This document shows positions 16,700-25,020 of a DNA stretch of 64,000 bases, one piece after another. Below the pieces are notes generated by a model. It was not told where the DNA came from. It did no database searches and saw nothing but the letters and a program-made list of their open reading frames with translations. The stretch comes from Pseudomonas sp. v388 (GTDB taxonomy: Bacteria > Pseudomonadota > Gammaproteobacteria > Pseudomonadales > Pseudomonadaceae). The first letter of the stretch is position 1. Each line of letters begins with the position of its first letter. The translations under genes and the position numbers were made by a program. The stretch lies in NCBI RefSeq assembly GCF_003935425.1, contig NZ_RHQN01000004.1, positions 186,001 through 250,000 of the forward strand, read 5' to 3'.

Positions 16700-16891
16700 T
16701 CAGATCCGCACATTGCCCCGCGGCCCGGCGATGGCCCAGATGATCAGCCCCAGCACCGGCAGCAGTGCGATCAACAACACCCAGAGAATCTTGATGCCGG
16801 TCTCGGCGCCGCTTTTCAACACGTGGATGATCGCCCAGATATCCAGCGCCAGAATGATCAACCCGACCAGGCTATTGAAGGTGGAACCCAT
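16700..16891 (-). CDS. PLDc_N-domain small membrane protein
   Basis: A 63-aa protein with two transmembrane helices (LVGLIILALDIWAIIHVL and ILWVLLIALLPVLGLIIWAI) ending in GPRG, the standard PLD nuclease N-terminal (PLDc_N/YxlE-like) module without any nuclease domain. It probably resides in the inner membrane; function unknown. The start MGSTFNSLVG is preferred to 16960 because GAGGCAAC lies just upstream and the earlier residues do not match the family. Confidence 0.82.
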   Translation of the reverse strand: MGSTFNSLVGLIILALDIWAIIHVLKSGAETGIKILWVLLIALLPVLGLIIWAIAGPRGNVRI

Positions 16892-17043
16892 GATGTTGCC
16901 TCTGAACAATGACTGAGATCTGTAGGATAGCGCCGTCATCCAGGGGTTCCGTTGAACCAACCAGCTGTTTTAATGTTCGGAAACTGAGTCAACGATGTTC
17001 GTCATTTTCAACCCTCCGCCAGTCGAGACAGGTGACGCCTTAA

Positions 17044-17970
17044 ATGCAGACACCCGCGCAACCCCGAACGCTTTGGGCAACATGGTATGCCCAGGCACAG
17101 AACAACCCCATGGTCAGCCTGGGGTTCGCATTGGTCATGCTCACTTTGCTGGGCCTGGGCTTTGCCAGTCTCTACAACGCCTTTTTCGGTGTGAACAAGG
17201 TCAATCTCGAGCACGCCCTGATCGGCGGTTGCGCCGGGTTTGGCGCAACGGCCCTGGGCGCGGTCATGGCTATCGCATTCCGCGATATCGCGCAGCGTAC
17301 TCAGGACATTATGCTGGGCTTCGCCGCCGGGATGATGCTGGCAGCCAGTTCCTTCTCGCTGATTCTGCCGGGCCTGGCTGCGGCCAGGGAAATCACCGGC
17401 ACCGGGCCGCTGGCTGCCGCAACCGTCGTCACCGGCCTGGGACTGGGCGTGCTGCTGATGCTCGGCCTGGATCGTTTCATCCCCCACGAACATGAAACCG
17501 TCGGGCGTCAGGGGCCGCAATCGGAACGGATCAATCGGGTCTGGCTGTTCGTGCTGGCGATTACCCTGCACAACCTGCCCGAAGGCATGGCTATCGGGGT
17601 GAGCTTTGCCAGCGGCGACATGAATGTCGGCCTGCCCTTGACCACCGCCATCGCCATCCAGGACATACCCGAAGGCCTGGCCATCGCGCTGGCGCTTCGG
17701 GCAACAGGCCTGTCGGCCTTCAAGGCCATGCTGGTCGCGGTGGGATCGGGGTTGATGGAACCGCTGGGCTCGATGATCGGCTTGGGCATTTCCAGCGGGT
17801 TTGCGATTGCCTATCCACTGAGCCTGGGCCTGGCCGCCGGCGCCATGCTATTTGTGGTCTCCCATGAGGTGATTCCCGAGACCCACCGCAACGGCCACCA
17901 GACCTCGGCCACCCTGGGGCTCATGGGTGGCTTCGGGGTCATGATGTTTCTTGATACCGCGCTGGGTTAA
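17044..17970 (+). CDS. ZIP family metal transporter
   Basis: A 308-aa inner-membrane protein with about eight helices. The metal-binding helices are visible: TLHNLPEGMAIGVSF and IQDIPEGLAIALAL, each with the HNxPEG / QDxPEG signature of ZIP transporters (GufA subfamily). A short His/Glu-containing loop HEHE lies between helices 3 and 4. Transport of Zn2+ or another divalent cation into the cytoplasm is expected. AGGTGA eight bases upstream supports the ATG at 17044. It overlaps the stop of the convergent DUF gene by 4 bp. Confidence 0.92.
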   Translation: MQTPAQPRTLWATWYAQAQNNPMVSLGFALVMLTLLGLGFASLYNAFFGVNKVNLEHALIGGCAGFGATALGAVMAIAFRDIAQRTQDIMLGFAAGMMLAASSFSLILPGLAAAREITGTGPLAAATVVTGLGLGVLLMLGLDRFIPHEHETVGRQGPQSERINRVWLFVLAITLHNLPEGMAIGVSFASGDMNVGLPLTTAIAIQDIPEGLAIALALRATGLSAFKAMLVAVGSGLMEPLGSMIGLGISSGFAIAYPLSLGLAAGAMLFVVSHEVIPETHRNGHQTSATLGLMGGFGVMMFLDTALG

Positions 17971-18491
17971 CCCTTGGCGCGCATTGCGTTCAGCGACGGC
18001 GCGGCATGAATGCCGGCCGTCGCGGCCAGTTCCAGCACCCGCGCTTCATCGCAGCCGTAGACCAGCACCGCCTGCAACTCGTCATCCAGCGGCTGGCTGA
18101 AGTCCATCAGCACGTAGCCGCCCATTTCCTTGTTCATGCTGCCCAACTGGATCTGAATCCGGTTGAGGGCCACCAGTGGCTCAACCTTGGCCAGCTGTCG
18201 CGGCTTGATGTTGAACGCCACGTCCGGGCCGAACGACTGCACGATCTGCTCGAACAGATCCATGTAGGTATCAGCCTGGAACAGCACGGTTTCCGGCAGG
18301 CTGCCGACCACGACCCATTCCCCCAAGGGAATTGGAAAGCTTTCGTCGTAGTTGATGTCCGGATTGGCCGCCAGGAAAGCAGCCGGATCGGCGTAGGCTT
18401 GGGCCGCCTCGTCGGCAACACGCGCGATTTCGTCCTCGCCCATGCAACCCGAACTGATTTTGCTGATTAATTCAATGAGGGTGTCTTTCAT
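17967..18491 (-). CDS. hypothetical protein (174 aa), acidic
   Basis: A 174-aa soluble acidic protein (MKDTLIELISKISSGCMGED...) with a two-part layout: a short helical N-terminus and a mixed alpha/beta core containing EWVVVGSLPETVLFQADTYMDLFEQIVQSFG and VLMDFSQPLDDELQAVLVYG. I do not recognise the family. It follows the ankyrin gene on the same strand, but a terminator lies between them, so it probably has its own promoter. It overlaps the convergent ZIP gene by 4 bp. Confidence 0.72.
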   Translation of the reverse strand: MKDTLIELISKISSGCMGEDEIARVADEAAQAYADPAAFLAANPDINYDESFPIPLGEWVVVGSLPETVLFQADTYMDLFEQIVQSFGPDVAFNIKPRQLAKVEPLVALNRIQIQLGSMNKEMGGYVLMDFSQPLDDELQAVLVYGCDEARVLELAATAGIHAAPSLNAMRAKG

Positions 18492-18510
18492 GGGGCGATC
18501 CTGATGGCGG

Positions 18511-18552
18511 GCAAAAAACAGGCGCGAAGGATAACGGGAAAACCTTCGCGCC
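18511..18552 (-). terminator. intrinsic terminator of the ankyrin gene
   Basis: On the minus strand the stem GGCGCGAAGG / CCTTCGCGCC with a 12-nt loop is followed directly by TGTTTTTTG. It separates the ankyrin gene from the next minus-strand gene. Confidence 0.85.
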
Positions 18553-18601
18553 TCTATCCATTCAGTGCCCTGACTTCAGGTGACGTTCGCGCCCAGCGGC
18601 C

Positions 18602-19132
18602 TTACAAGCCCAGACGGGTCAATTGCTCGGTGGTCTCAGCCGCCCCCATGGCCTGGGCAGCCCCCAGCGCATTGATGCCCTTGGCATCACGAGCGTGCAG
18701 GTCGGCACCCTGGCTGAGCAGATAATCGACGATTGCCGTGCGGTTGAACATCGCAGCCATCATCAGCGCGGTCCGGCCATCGGACGAAGCGCCGTCGACC
18801 TTCGCACCGCCCTCCACGAGCAATTTCACCACGGCCAGGTCGCCCTTGAACGCGGCACCCGCGATGGGCATCTGATTATTGTCGTTATGGATTTCCGGGT
18901 CGGCCTGGTACTTGAGCAACACCTTCACCGCCTCCTGGTGGCCGTGATAGCTGGCCAGCATCAGCAGCGTGTCGCCCTTGTGGTTGCGCAGGTTTGCGGG
19001 AAGCCCCTTCTCCAACAGGCGCTCGAGCATGACCGCATCGCCCTGGCGGGCCACATTGAACACCTGCTCGGCGAACTCTGCCGCCTCATCGTCGGTCATA
19101 GTTTCAGGTTCACGGGTGTTTCCAACAGTCAT
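18602..19132 (-). CDS. ankyrin repeat protein
   Basis: A 176-aa soluble protein with four to five ankyrin repeats from about residue 20 to 170, with signatures such as KGDTLLMLASYHGHQEAVKVLL and DGRTALMMAAMFNRTAIVDYLLSQGADLHARD. Ankyrin repeats bind protein partners. It lacks the signal peptide of periplasmic AnkB-type proteins, so it should be cytosolic. AAGGAGAG upstream of 19132 fixes the start. It is monocistronic with a strong terminator. Confidence 0.9.
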   Translation of the reverse strand: MTVGNTREPETMTDDEAAEFAEQVFNVARQGDAVMLERLLEKGLPANLRNHKGDTLLMLASYHGHQEAVKVLLKYQADPEIHNDNNQMPIAGAAFKGDLAVVKLLVEGGAKVDGASSDGRTALMMAAMFNRTAIVDYLLSQGADLHARDAKGINALGAAQAMGAAETTEQLTRLGL

Positions 19133-19448
19133 ACATCTCTCCTTGGCGCGAGGTCATCCGGCTTTCCACCGGCAGCGTAGACACAATGACCGCAAGTCTT
19201 GCCAGGTGTTCGCCAAGGGTCAAGCTATGACCCTGATAGTCGAGCGTGTATTGCCGCCTGGCTTCCCTCTAGAACCCGCAAAATGCAGGGTGCACGACGG
19301 CCATTCATGCAAATTGCACGACAGCGCTATTTTGTAAGAAGAATAACTAATTGATTTTTAAAGGTTTTTTAGACAAGCCAAGACTGGCACAGTCACTGCA
19401 ATAGTCTCTCCACGCTTGTTACCTTATTGAGCAATGGAGCCGTTAGAC
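19133..19448. other. divergent promoter region between the ankyrin and DUF3509-like genes
   Basis: The left half carries the ankyrin leader, and the right half is AT-rich (19325-19375) ahead of a sigma-54-like element. No gene is seen. Confidence 0.5.
19385..19400 (+). promoter_or_regulatory. sigma-54 (RpoN) type promoter
   Basis: TGGCACAGTCACTGCA has the invariant GG at 19386-19387 and GC at 19398-19399 separated by exactly 10 bp, and matches the consensus TGGCAC-N5-TTGCA at all but one base. Transcription would start near 19411, about 38 bp before the DUF3509-like start codon. Confidence 0.55.
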
Positions 19449-19727
19449 ATGACCTTTATCCAAGAAAAATTCGCTTCCGTATTTTCCGATTACGTCGTCA
19501 CTACTCAAGCTCGCCCTGATGGCGGCGTCCTGCTCTCCCTGCGCAATGACGAGGGCAAAAGCATCCGTCGCTCCGTTTCGTACGCTCAACTGCATACTCC
19601 GGTTCAACTGGAATGGGTGATCAGCGCCATTCGCCGCGACCTCGCCGCACAAGCCTGTGAACTGCCGGCCATCTCGATGCTGCAAAGCCAGCACCGCTTC
19701 GACCTGCCGACCTACCACACACGCTGA
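19449..19727 (+). CDS. DUF3509-like small protein
   Basis: A 92-aa protein (MTFIQEKFASVFSDYVVTTQARPDGGVLLSLRNDEGK...) that fits the Pseudomonas DUF3509 family: a short helix, a beta-meander, then helices with the conserved LEWVISAIRRDLA. It is soluble with no known activity. The ATG at 19449 is preferred to 19434 because family members begin at this Met and GGAG at 19436-19439 is better placed for it. It is monocistronic with an intrinsic terminator 80 bp later. Confidence 0.8.
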   Translation: MTFIQEKFASVFSDYVVTTQARPDGGVLLSLRNDEGKSIRRSVSYAQLHTPVQLEWVISAIRRDLAAQACELPAISMLQSQHRFDLPTYHTR

Positions 19728-19807
19728 TGGACCGCGTCACCGACTCTTTCGCCACATCGCCCCACGCCGGGGCGATGCATGGATCGACACCGCTCTCTCT
19801 CCCCTAG

Positions 19808-19840
19808 CCGCGCTCGCCCTGCCGAGTCGCGGTTTTTTTT
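19808..19840 (+). terminator. intrinsic terminator of the DUF3509-like gene
   Basis: The stem CCGCG / CGCGG is followed by eight T residues (19833-19840). A second perfect hairpin without T run lies just before it at 19755-19777. Confidence 0.78.
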
Positions 19841-19842
19841 GC

Positions 19843-20565
19843 TCAACGGATCAGTCCCTGGCACAACGCCTCACCCACAGCCTGGGCACGGTTGGCAACG
19901 CCGAGTTTTCCGTAGATCGTCTTGAAGTGATACTTGATCGTCGATTCCGACACTTCCCGGATCAACGCGATTTCCCAAGTGGTCTTGCCTTCCCTGGCCC
20001 ACTGCAAGATTTCCAGCTCCTTGCCGGTCAGACCACGGGAACGGAAGCGAGTGCCCCGCCCGACCATGTGCAGCACCGGCACCAGACTGGTAATCAGGTA
20101 GCGGTCCTGGGTGGTCAACGGTCGTTGCAGCGCATTGAGGGTGCAAACCGACGTCACGCCGTTGATGCCATGGTTCTGGCTGCTGTAGCCGTAGGACAGT
20201 GCAGGCATCAGCCCGCAGGCATCGACCAGTTCCTCATACCCGTAGACTGGCGTGTACTGCCGGAACGCTTCGCGCCAATCCACGAATCCCATCTGATTGC
20301 GCAGATAACGAATGACCGGATCTTCGGAAAACTGATGCTGACGCTCGAAGGCGCTCTCCCACCTTTCGTCGATATCGATCGTTATGAACGTCAGCAGTAA
20401 AGAGCCCTTGAACTGGTAGAACATGGCGCGCTGGCAATCACATTCCCTCATCAACCACTGGAGTGCTTTCTCGATGGCTATCCGGCCATCGACTTCGGTA
20501 ATACTGCTCACCATTTGTTGTATCAATAGATCCATCGTTGCATTGATCGTTCTGGCACTGCACAT
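19843..20565 (-). CDS. LuxR-type quorum-sensing regulator (solo)
   Basis: A 240-aa regulator. Residues 20-160 form an autoinducer-binding domain; the Trp-(12)-Asp-Pro spacing of TraR/LuxR (W57, D70, P71) is kept in DERWESAFERQHQFSEDPV, but the Tyr four residues after the Trp is Phe. The last 65 residues are a LuxR HTH (GLTGKELEILQWAREGKTTWEIA, STIKYHFKTIYGKLGVANRAQAV). No luxI synthase is in the window, so it is a LuxR solo that may sense an external acyl-homoserine lactone or another ligand. AAAGGAGC before 20565 sets the start. Confidence 0.9.
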   Translation of the reverse strand: MCSARTINATMDLLIQQMVSSITEVDGRIAIEKALQWLMRECDCQRAMFYQFKGSLLLTFITIDIDERWESAFERQHQFSEDPVIRYLRNQMGFVDWREAFRQYTPVYGYEELVDACGLMPALSYGYSSQNHGINGVTSVCTLNALQRPLTTQDRYLITSLVPVLHMVGRGTRFRSRGLTGKELEILQWAREGKTTWEIALIREVSESTIKYHFKTIYGKLGVANRAQAVGEALCQGLIR

Positions 20566-20879
20566 CTGCCGCTCCTTTGTGACCCGGTATCGCTGCTGAT
20601 GGCCGATTGCAGGGGGTCGACGGCGCAGAACTTACACGAATAATTTCGTTTAAAAACACCGGCCGAAACAAACAGGATTGGCCTACAAACAAACAGGCAA
20701 ATTCAGACTTCGAGAAGGGACAATGCCTACAAAAATGGATGGCGAGGCGGCATTGGTGTCAGGACTTCAGGCGTCCAGACAAGCTTTCGCCAGCAAGGCG
20801 GAACGCCGCCCCGGCAGCTCCTACGGGGTCGAGCGTGTCTGGAGCGGCAGGGGCTGGGTTGGCTCCTGCACGTCCCGTA
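20566..20879. other. intergenic region with a degenerate REP-like element
   Basis: There is no gene in these 314 bp. A REP-like fragment lies at about 20785-20825 (TTCGCCAGCAAGGCGG, then CTCCTACGGGG). The rest is the LuxR promoter region, with an AT-rich piece near 20640-20720. Confidence 0.45.
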
Positions 20880-21410
20880 TCAATCCTCGAGCCGTTGAAA
20901 GCGCCCGGCGAGATCGTCGCCGGTCAATTTCGCCGTGCCGCCGTCGGTGCCCTTGAGCAGGCGAAGGGCGATCAGATATGGACGCTCGCCCGTGTCGAAC
21001 CATTGCCGCGTTCCGGCCGGCACCGAGACCAGGTCGTTCTTTTCGCACAGCAAGGCATACACGTAGTCGCCGATGTGCAGACTGAGCAATCCGCGCCCGG
21101 CGACGCAGACGTGCAACTGGTCTTGAGCATGGAAATGCTCGTCCAGCCATTCTGCCGGTGGCTGCTGGCTGTCCAGGCTGATCACCTCAACCGTGGCGTA
21201 GCCGCGTTCGGTCATCAACGCGTCGAGCCGACCACGACACGCATCGAGCACTTCTTCCCGAGCGGCACCGGGCTTGAGCGGCACCGTGGCGTCCCAGCGT
21301 TCCAGCCCTACGCCCACTTGGGCGAGGGTCGCAACGATATCTTCCAGATGGTTGAGCACCTTGTCGGGCACTTGCGGGCTGGTGACGGGGTAGACGAACA
21401 GACTGCTCAT
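20880..21410 (-). CDS. acireductone dioxygenase (MtnD)-like protein with altered metal site
   Basis: A 176-aa cupin closely resembling acireductone dioxygenase of the methionine salvage pathway: LHIGDYVYALLCEKNDLVSVPAGTRQWFDTGERP is diagnostic (see residues 111-145). However, the four metal ligands His-x-His-x3-Glu ... His read EHFHAQDQ and TRQWFD. His92 and His94 remain, but the Glu and the third His are Gln98 and Gln136. Fe or Ni binding and dioxygenation are therefore doubtful. MtnB and MtnC genes, normally adjacent, are absent here. It sits 49 bp downstream of the MFS gene on the same strand. Confidence 0.82.
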   Translation of the reverse strand: MSSLFVYPVTSPQVPDKVLNHLEDIVATLAQVGVGLERWDATVPLKPGAAREEVLDACRGRLDALMTERGYATVEVISLDSQQPPAEWLDEHFHAQDQLHVCVAGRGLLSLHIGDYVYALLCEKNDLVSVPAGTRQWFDTGERPYLIALRLLKGTDGGTAKLTGDDLAGRFQRLED

Positions 21411-21459
21411 GACGGTAGCTCCCAGGATTAGATGAATGCCGCAATGGAGGGTTCGCGAC

Positions 21460-22623
21460 TCATGGACGCTGCGCCCTTCCCGGCATGGCGATCATGACCG
21501 CAGCGGCCAGTGCCGCCAGGCTGGCAATGCCGAACGTCCAGCCCGGCCCCAACGCGTTCCAGCTGTAACCGGAGTACAGCGCGCCCACCGCGCCGCCCAC
21601 ACCGGACAAGGCGGCATAAAGCGCCTGGCCCTGTCCCTGCTGGCGCGAGCCGAAGCTGCGTTGCACGAAATGAATCGCTGCGGCGTGAAAGGCGCCGAAC
21701 GTGGCGGCGTGTAGAAGCTGCACCAGCAGCAACACCGCCAGATGATCGGCGAAGCCGCCCAGCAATACCCAGCGCAAGGCCGCCAGCAGAAAGCTGCCCA
21801 GCAACACCCTGCGCACCGAAAAGCGCTGCAGGACACGGCTCATGACCATGAACATCAATACTTCCGCGACCACCCCGACCGCCCAGAGCACGCCGATCAG
21901 GCCACGGCTGTAACCCAGCGCTTCGAGGTAAAGGGTCAGGAAGGTATAGAACGGGCCGTGGCTGAGCACCATCAACGCCACGCTGATGTAGAACGCCAGC
22001 ACGCCGGGCCGAGTCAGTTGCCGGATGAAACCGCCCTCGCCGGGCACCGGCGGTTTGAGCAAAGGCTGGGCGTTGGGTACCCACCCGCTGCTCAGCGCAA
22101 TGCCGAACATGATGGCCAGCACCACATAGGGAAAGGCCTCCAGGCTGAATCGCTCGAACAGCGCGCCCAGCGCCACCACCGCCAGGATGAAACCAATGGA
22201 GCCCCACAGGCGAATCTGGCTATAGCGCGAAGTGTCGGCATGCAGGTGCGCCAGGGTGATGACTTCGAACTGCGGCAGGATTGCATGCCAGAAGAATGCG
22301 TAGAGCGCCATGACCATCGCCAGCCAGGCGTAACTCTTGTCGAACAGGATCAGTGAAAACGCCAGCAGCGTGCAGACCGCACCAAAGCGCACGATCGCCA
22401 GGCGCCGGCCGGTGTAGTCACCCAGCCAGCCCCACAGGTTGGGGGCGACGCAGCGCATCAGCATGGGGATGGCGACCAGCTCGCCGATTCGCGCACTGGA
22501 GAAGCCCAGATGATGGAAATACAGCGCCAGATACGGTGCCGCCGCTCCCAGCAGGGCGAAATAGGCGACGTAGAAACCGGACAGCCGCCAGTAGGGTACA
22601 GCCCCGGCGGGCGACGGCGCCAC
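21460..22623 (-). CDS. MFS transporter (HcaT/phenylpropionate-type)
   Basis: A 387-aa inner-membrane protein with about twelve helices, starting AVPYWRLSGFYVAYFALLGAAAPYLALYFHHLG, typical of the HcaT-like MFS subgroup. The signature APNLWGWLGDYTGRR lies in the first cytoplasmic loop. The substrate is unknown; an aromatic acid or a sugar are both possible. The start codon is GTG at 22623, with CGGAG about 9 bp upstream. It lies 48 bp downstream of aroC and probably shares its transcript; the same aroC-MFS order is known from other Pseudomonas. Confidence 0.87.
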   Translation of the reverse strand: MAPSPAGAVPYWRLSGFYVAYFALLGAAAPYLALYFHHLGFSSARIGELVAIPMLMRCVAPNLWGWLGDYTGRRLAIVRFGAVCTLLAFSLILFDKSYAWLAMVMALYAFFWHAILPQFEVITLAHLHADTSRYSQIRLWGSIGFILAVVALGALFERFSLEAFPYVVLAIMFGIALSSGWVPNAQPLLKPPVPGEGGFIRQLTRPGVLAFYISVALMVLSHGPFYTFLTLYLEALGYSRGLIGVLWAVGVVAEVLMFMVMSRVLQRFSVRRVLLGSFLLAALRWVLLGGFADHLAVLLLVQLLHAATFGAFHAAAIHFVQRSFGSRQQGQGQALYAALSGVGGAVGALYSGYSWNALGPGWTFGIASLAALAAAVMIAMPGRAQRP

Positions 22624-22671
22624 GTCAGACGGCTCCGGTTCCGGCAGCGTCAGCAGCAGCGCCGGTGGGCA

Positions 22672-23763
22672 TTACAGCTGGCCCAGCACAGGCGTGGACA
22701 CTCGCACGTCGGCGTTCTGGCCACGGTGGCGCAGCAGGTGATCGAGCAGCACGATGGCCATCATCGCTTCGGCAATCGGCGTGGCACGGATACCGACGCA
22801 GGGATCGTGGCGGCCCTTGGTGATGACTTCGGCAGGCTGGCCGTGTACATCGATGGAGCGGCCCGGCGTGGTGATGCTGGAGGTCGGCTTGAGCGCCAGG
22901 TGCGCGATGATCGGCTGGCCGGAAGAAATCCCGCCCAGAATCCCGCCGGCCTGATTGGACAGGAAGCCCTGGGGTGTCATCTGGTCACGGTGCTCGGTGC
23001 CGCGCTGGGCAACGCAATCGAACCCGGCGCCGATTTCCACGCCCTTGACCGCATTGATGCTCATCAGCGCGTGGGCCAGTTCGGCGTCCAGGCGGTCGAA
23101 GATCGGTTCGCCCAGACCCGGTTTCACGCCCTCGGCGACCACGGTGATTTTCGCGCCAACCGAATCCTGATCGCGGCGCAACTGGTCCATGTAGGCTTCC
23201 AGCTCCGGGACCTTGTCCGGGTCCGGGCAGAAGAACGCGTTCTGCTCGACGCTTTCCCAGGTCTTGAACGGAATCTGGATCGGCCCCAGCTGGCTCATGT
23301 AGCCACGAATGATGATGCCCTGGGTCGCCAGGTACTTCTTGGCGATGGCCCCGGCCGCTACACGCATGGCGGTTTCCCGCGCCGAGCTGCGACCGCCGCC
23401 GCGGTAATCGCGGATGCCGTATTTGTGGTGGTAGGTGTAGTCGGCATGGGCCGGGCGGAACTGGTCCTTGATCGACGAGTAGTCCTTGGACTTCTGATCG
23501 GTGTTGCGAATCAGCAGGCCGATGGACGCGCCGGTGGTCTTGCCCTCGAACACGCCGGACAGGATTTCGACTTCATCGGCTTCCTGACGCTGGGTGGTGT
23601 GGCGGCTGGTTCCGGGCTTGCGGCGATCCAGGTCGCGTTGCAGGTCTTGCAGGGAAAGCTCGACGCCCGGTGGGCAGCCATCGACGATAGCGACCAGCGC
23701 CGGGCCGTGGCTTTCGCCGGCGGTGGTGACAGTGAACAGCTTGCCGAAAGTGTTGCCGGACAT
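22672..23763 (-). CDS. aroC: chorismate synthase
   Basis: A 363-aa enzyme, the usual length. It converts 5-enolpyruvylshikimate 3-phosphate to chorismate with reduced FMN, the last step of the shikimate pathway. Visible signatures are [18 protein letters not shown] at the start, the central [22 protein letters not shown] and the late [19 protein letters not shown]. It is cytosolic and tetrameric by family knowledge. It appears to be the first gene of a minus-strand run aroC - MFS - mtnD-like. No anomaly is seen. Confidence 0.97.
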   Translation of the reverse strand: MSGNTFGKLFTVTTAGESHGPALVAIVDGCPPGVELSLQDLQRDLDRRKPGTSRHTTQRQEADEVEILSGVFEGKTTGASIGLLIRNTDQKSKDYSSIKDQFRPAHADYTYHHKYGIRDYRGGGRSSARETAMRVAAGAIAKKYLATQGIIIRGYMSQLGPIQIPFKTWESVEQNAFFCPDPDKVPELEAYMDQLRRDQDSVGAKITVVAEGVKPGLGEPIFDRLDAELAHALMSINAVKGVEIGAGFDCVAQRGTEHRDQMTPQGFLSNQAGGILGGISSGQPIIAHLALKPTSSITTPGRSIDVHGQPAEVITKGRHDPCVGIRATPIAEAMMAIVLLDHLLRHRGQNADVRVSTPVLGQL

Positions 23764-23905
23764 GCGGACGCTCCGAGAAATCAGCTAAAAGACCAGATCG
23801 ATCAAATCAAGCGCGCCAGTATACGCAGGCTCGTCGCGCAGTTCATCCTAGAACCTTCTGCGCGGCGATGCGTCCAAGCCTCACCCGCCCAATGATGGCT
23901 TTGCG

Positions 23906-24907
23906 ATGTTATCCGGTATGCCCTTGATTCGATCCTTCAAACGCCTGCACTCCCTGGCGCTGGCCCTGCCCCTGCTCTTGCTGGCCAGCCTGGCGGATGC
24001 CGGGGCAGCCGATGCCGTCCAGCGGCCGATTACGCTGGATACCGACCAGGGCCAGTTATTCGGCACGTTGTTGCTGCCCCGGTCGAGCAAGCCGGTACCG
24101 GTGGTGCTGATCATCGCCGGTTCCGGCCCCACCGACCGCGACGGCAACAACCCCGAAGGCGGTCGCAACGACAACCTCAAGCGCCTGGCGATCATCCTGG
24201 CCCAGAACAACATCGCCAGCGTGCGCTACGACAAGCGCGGCGTGGCGGCCAGCAAGGCGGCGACGCCGGATGAGCGCGACCTGAGCGTCGAGCGCTACGT
24301 GAAGGACGTCCAGGCCTGGGCACGCAAGCTGCGCGCCAATTCCCGCCTCGGCCCGCTGATCCTGCTGGGCCACAGTGAAGGTGCACTGGTGGCGGCCCTG
24401 GCAGCGGAAAAGTCCGGCGCCGCAGCCGTGATTTCCGTTGCCGGCAGCGGCCGCCCGGTGGATCAGGTGCTGCGCGAGCAGTTCCAGGAGCGCCTGCCAC
24501 CGGCATTGCTGCAACGGGGCAACCAACTGCTCGACACCCTCAAGGCCGGGCAGACCGACGCCAACGTCCCCGCCGAGTTGCAGGTGGTCTTCCGCCCCAG
24601 CGTGCAGCCGTACCTGATCTCGCTGTTTCGCCAGGACCCGGCGCAGGCGTTCGGCCGGATCAAGGTTCCGGCCTTGATCGTGCAGGGTCGCAACGACATT
24701 CAGGTCGGCGTCGGCGACGCTCAGCGGCTGCATCAGGCCCGCCCCCAGGCTGAACTGGCCCTGATCGAGGGCATGAACCATGTGTTCCGCATCGTGCCGC
24801 CGGATCTGGAGCAGCAAATGATCTCCTACCGCAACCCGACCGCGCCGCTGGCCGACGACTTCACGAAGCGAATCCTGCGTTTCATCGCCTCTCTGGCACC
24901 TGCATGA
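23906..24907 (+). CDS. secreted alpha/beta hydrolase
   Basis: A 333-aa protein with a signal peptide (LALALPLLLLASLADAGA), then an alpha/beta-hydrolase domain. IAGSGPTDRDGNN is the oxyanion-hole strand, GHSEGALVAALAAE has the Gly-x-Ser-x-Gly nucleophile, VQGRNDIQVGVGDA holds the likely acid, and GMNHVFR the catalytic His. It is predicted to be a periplasmic esterase or peptidase of the S9-like group. ATG codons at 23906 and 23918 are both possible, and neither has a strong ribosome-binding site. It is divergent from aroC. Confidence 0.87.
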   Translation: MLSGMPLIRSFKRLHSLALALPLLLLASLADAGAADAVQRPITLDTDQGQLFGTLLLPRSSKPVPVVLIIAGSGPTDRDGNNPEGGRNDNLKRLAIILAQNNIASVRYDKRGVAASKAATPDERDLSVERYVKDVQAWARKLRANSRLGPLILLGHSEGALVAALAAEKSGAAAVISVAGSGRPVDQVLREQFQERLPPALLQRGNQLLDTLKAGQTDANVPAELQVVFRPSVQPYLISLFRQDPAQAFGRIKVPALIVQGRNDIQVGVGDAQRLHQARPQAELALIEGMNHVFRIVPPDLEQQMISYRNPTAPLADDFTKRILRFIASLAPA

Positions 24908-25020
24908 GGGGGATTTGACGCCAGAAACCGGCGTCGCCCTTCAGACTCGACGATCCCGGCCGATAGGGGGTGTGCTGGCGCTGTGTTTGCTGCGCAGAGC
25001 CAAGGACAGGACCACCGTTA

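Noticed and set aside
22510-23895. 461-codon plus-strand frame
   Set aside because: It is a shadow of aroC and the end of the MFS gene with no domain content.
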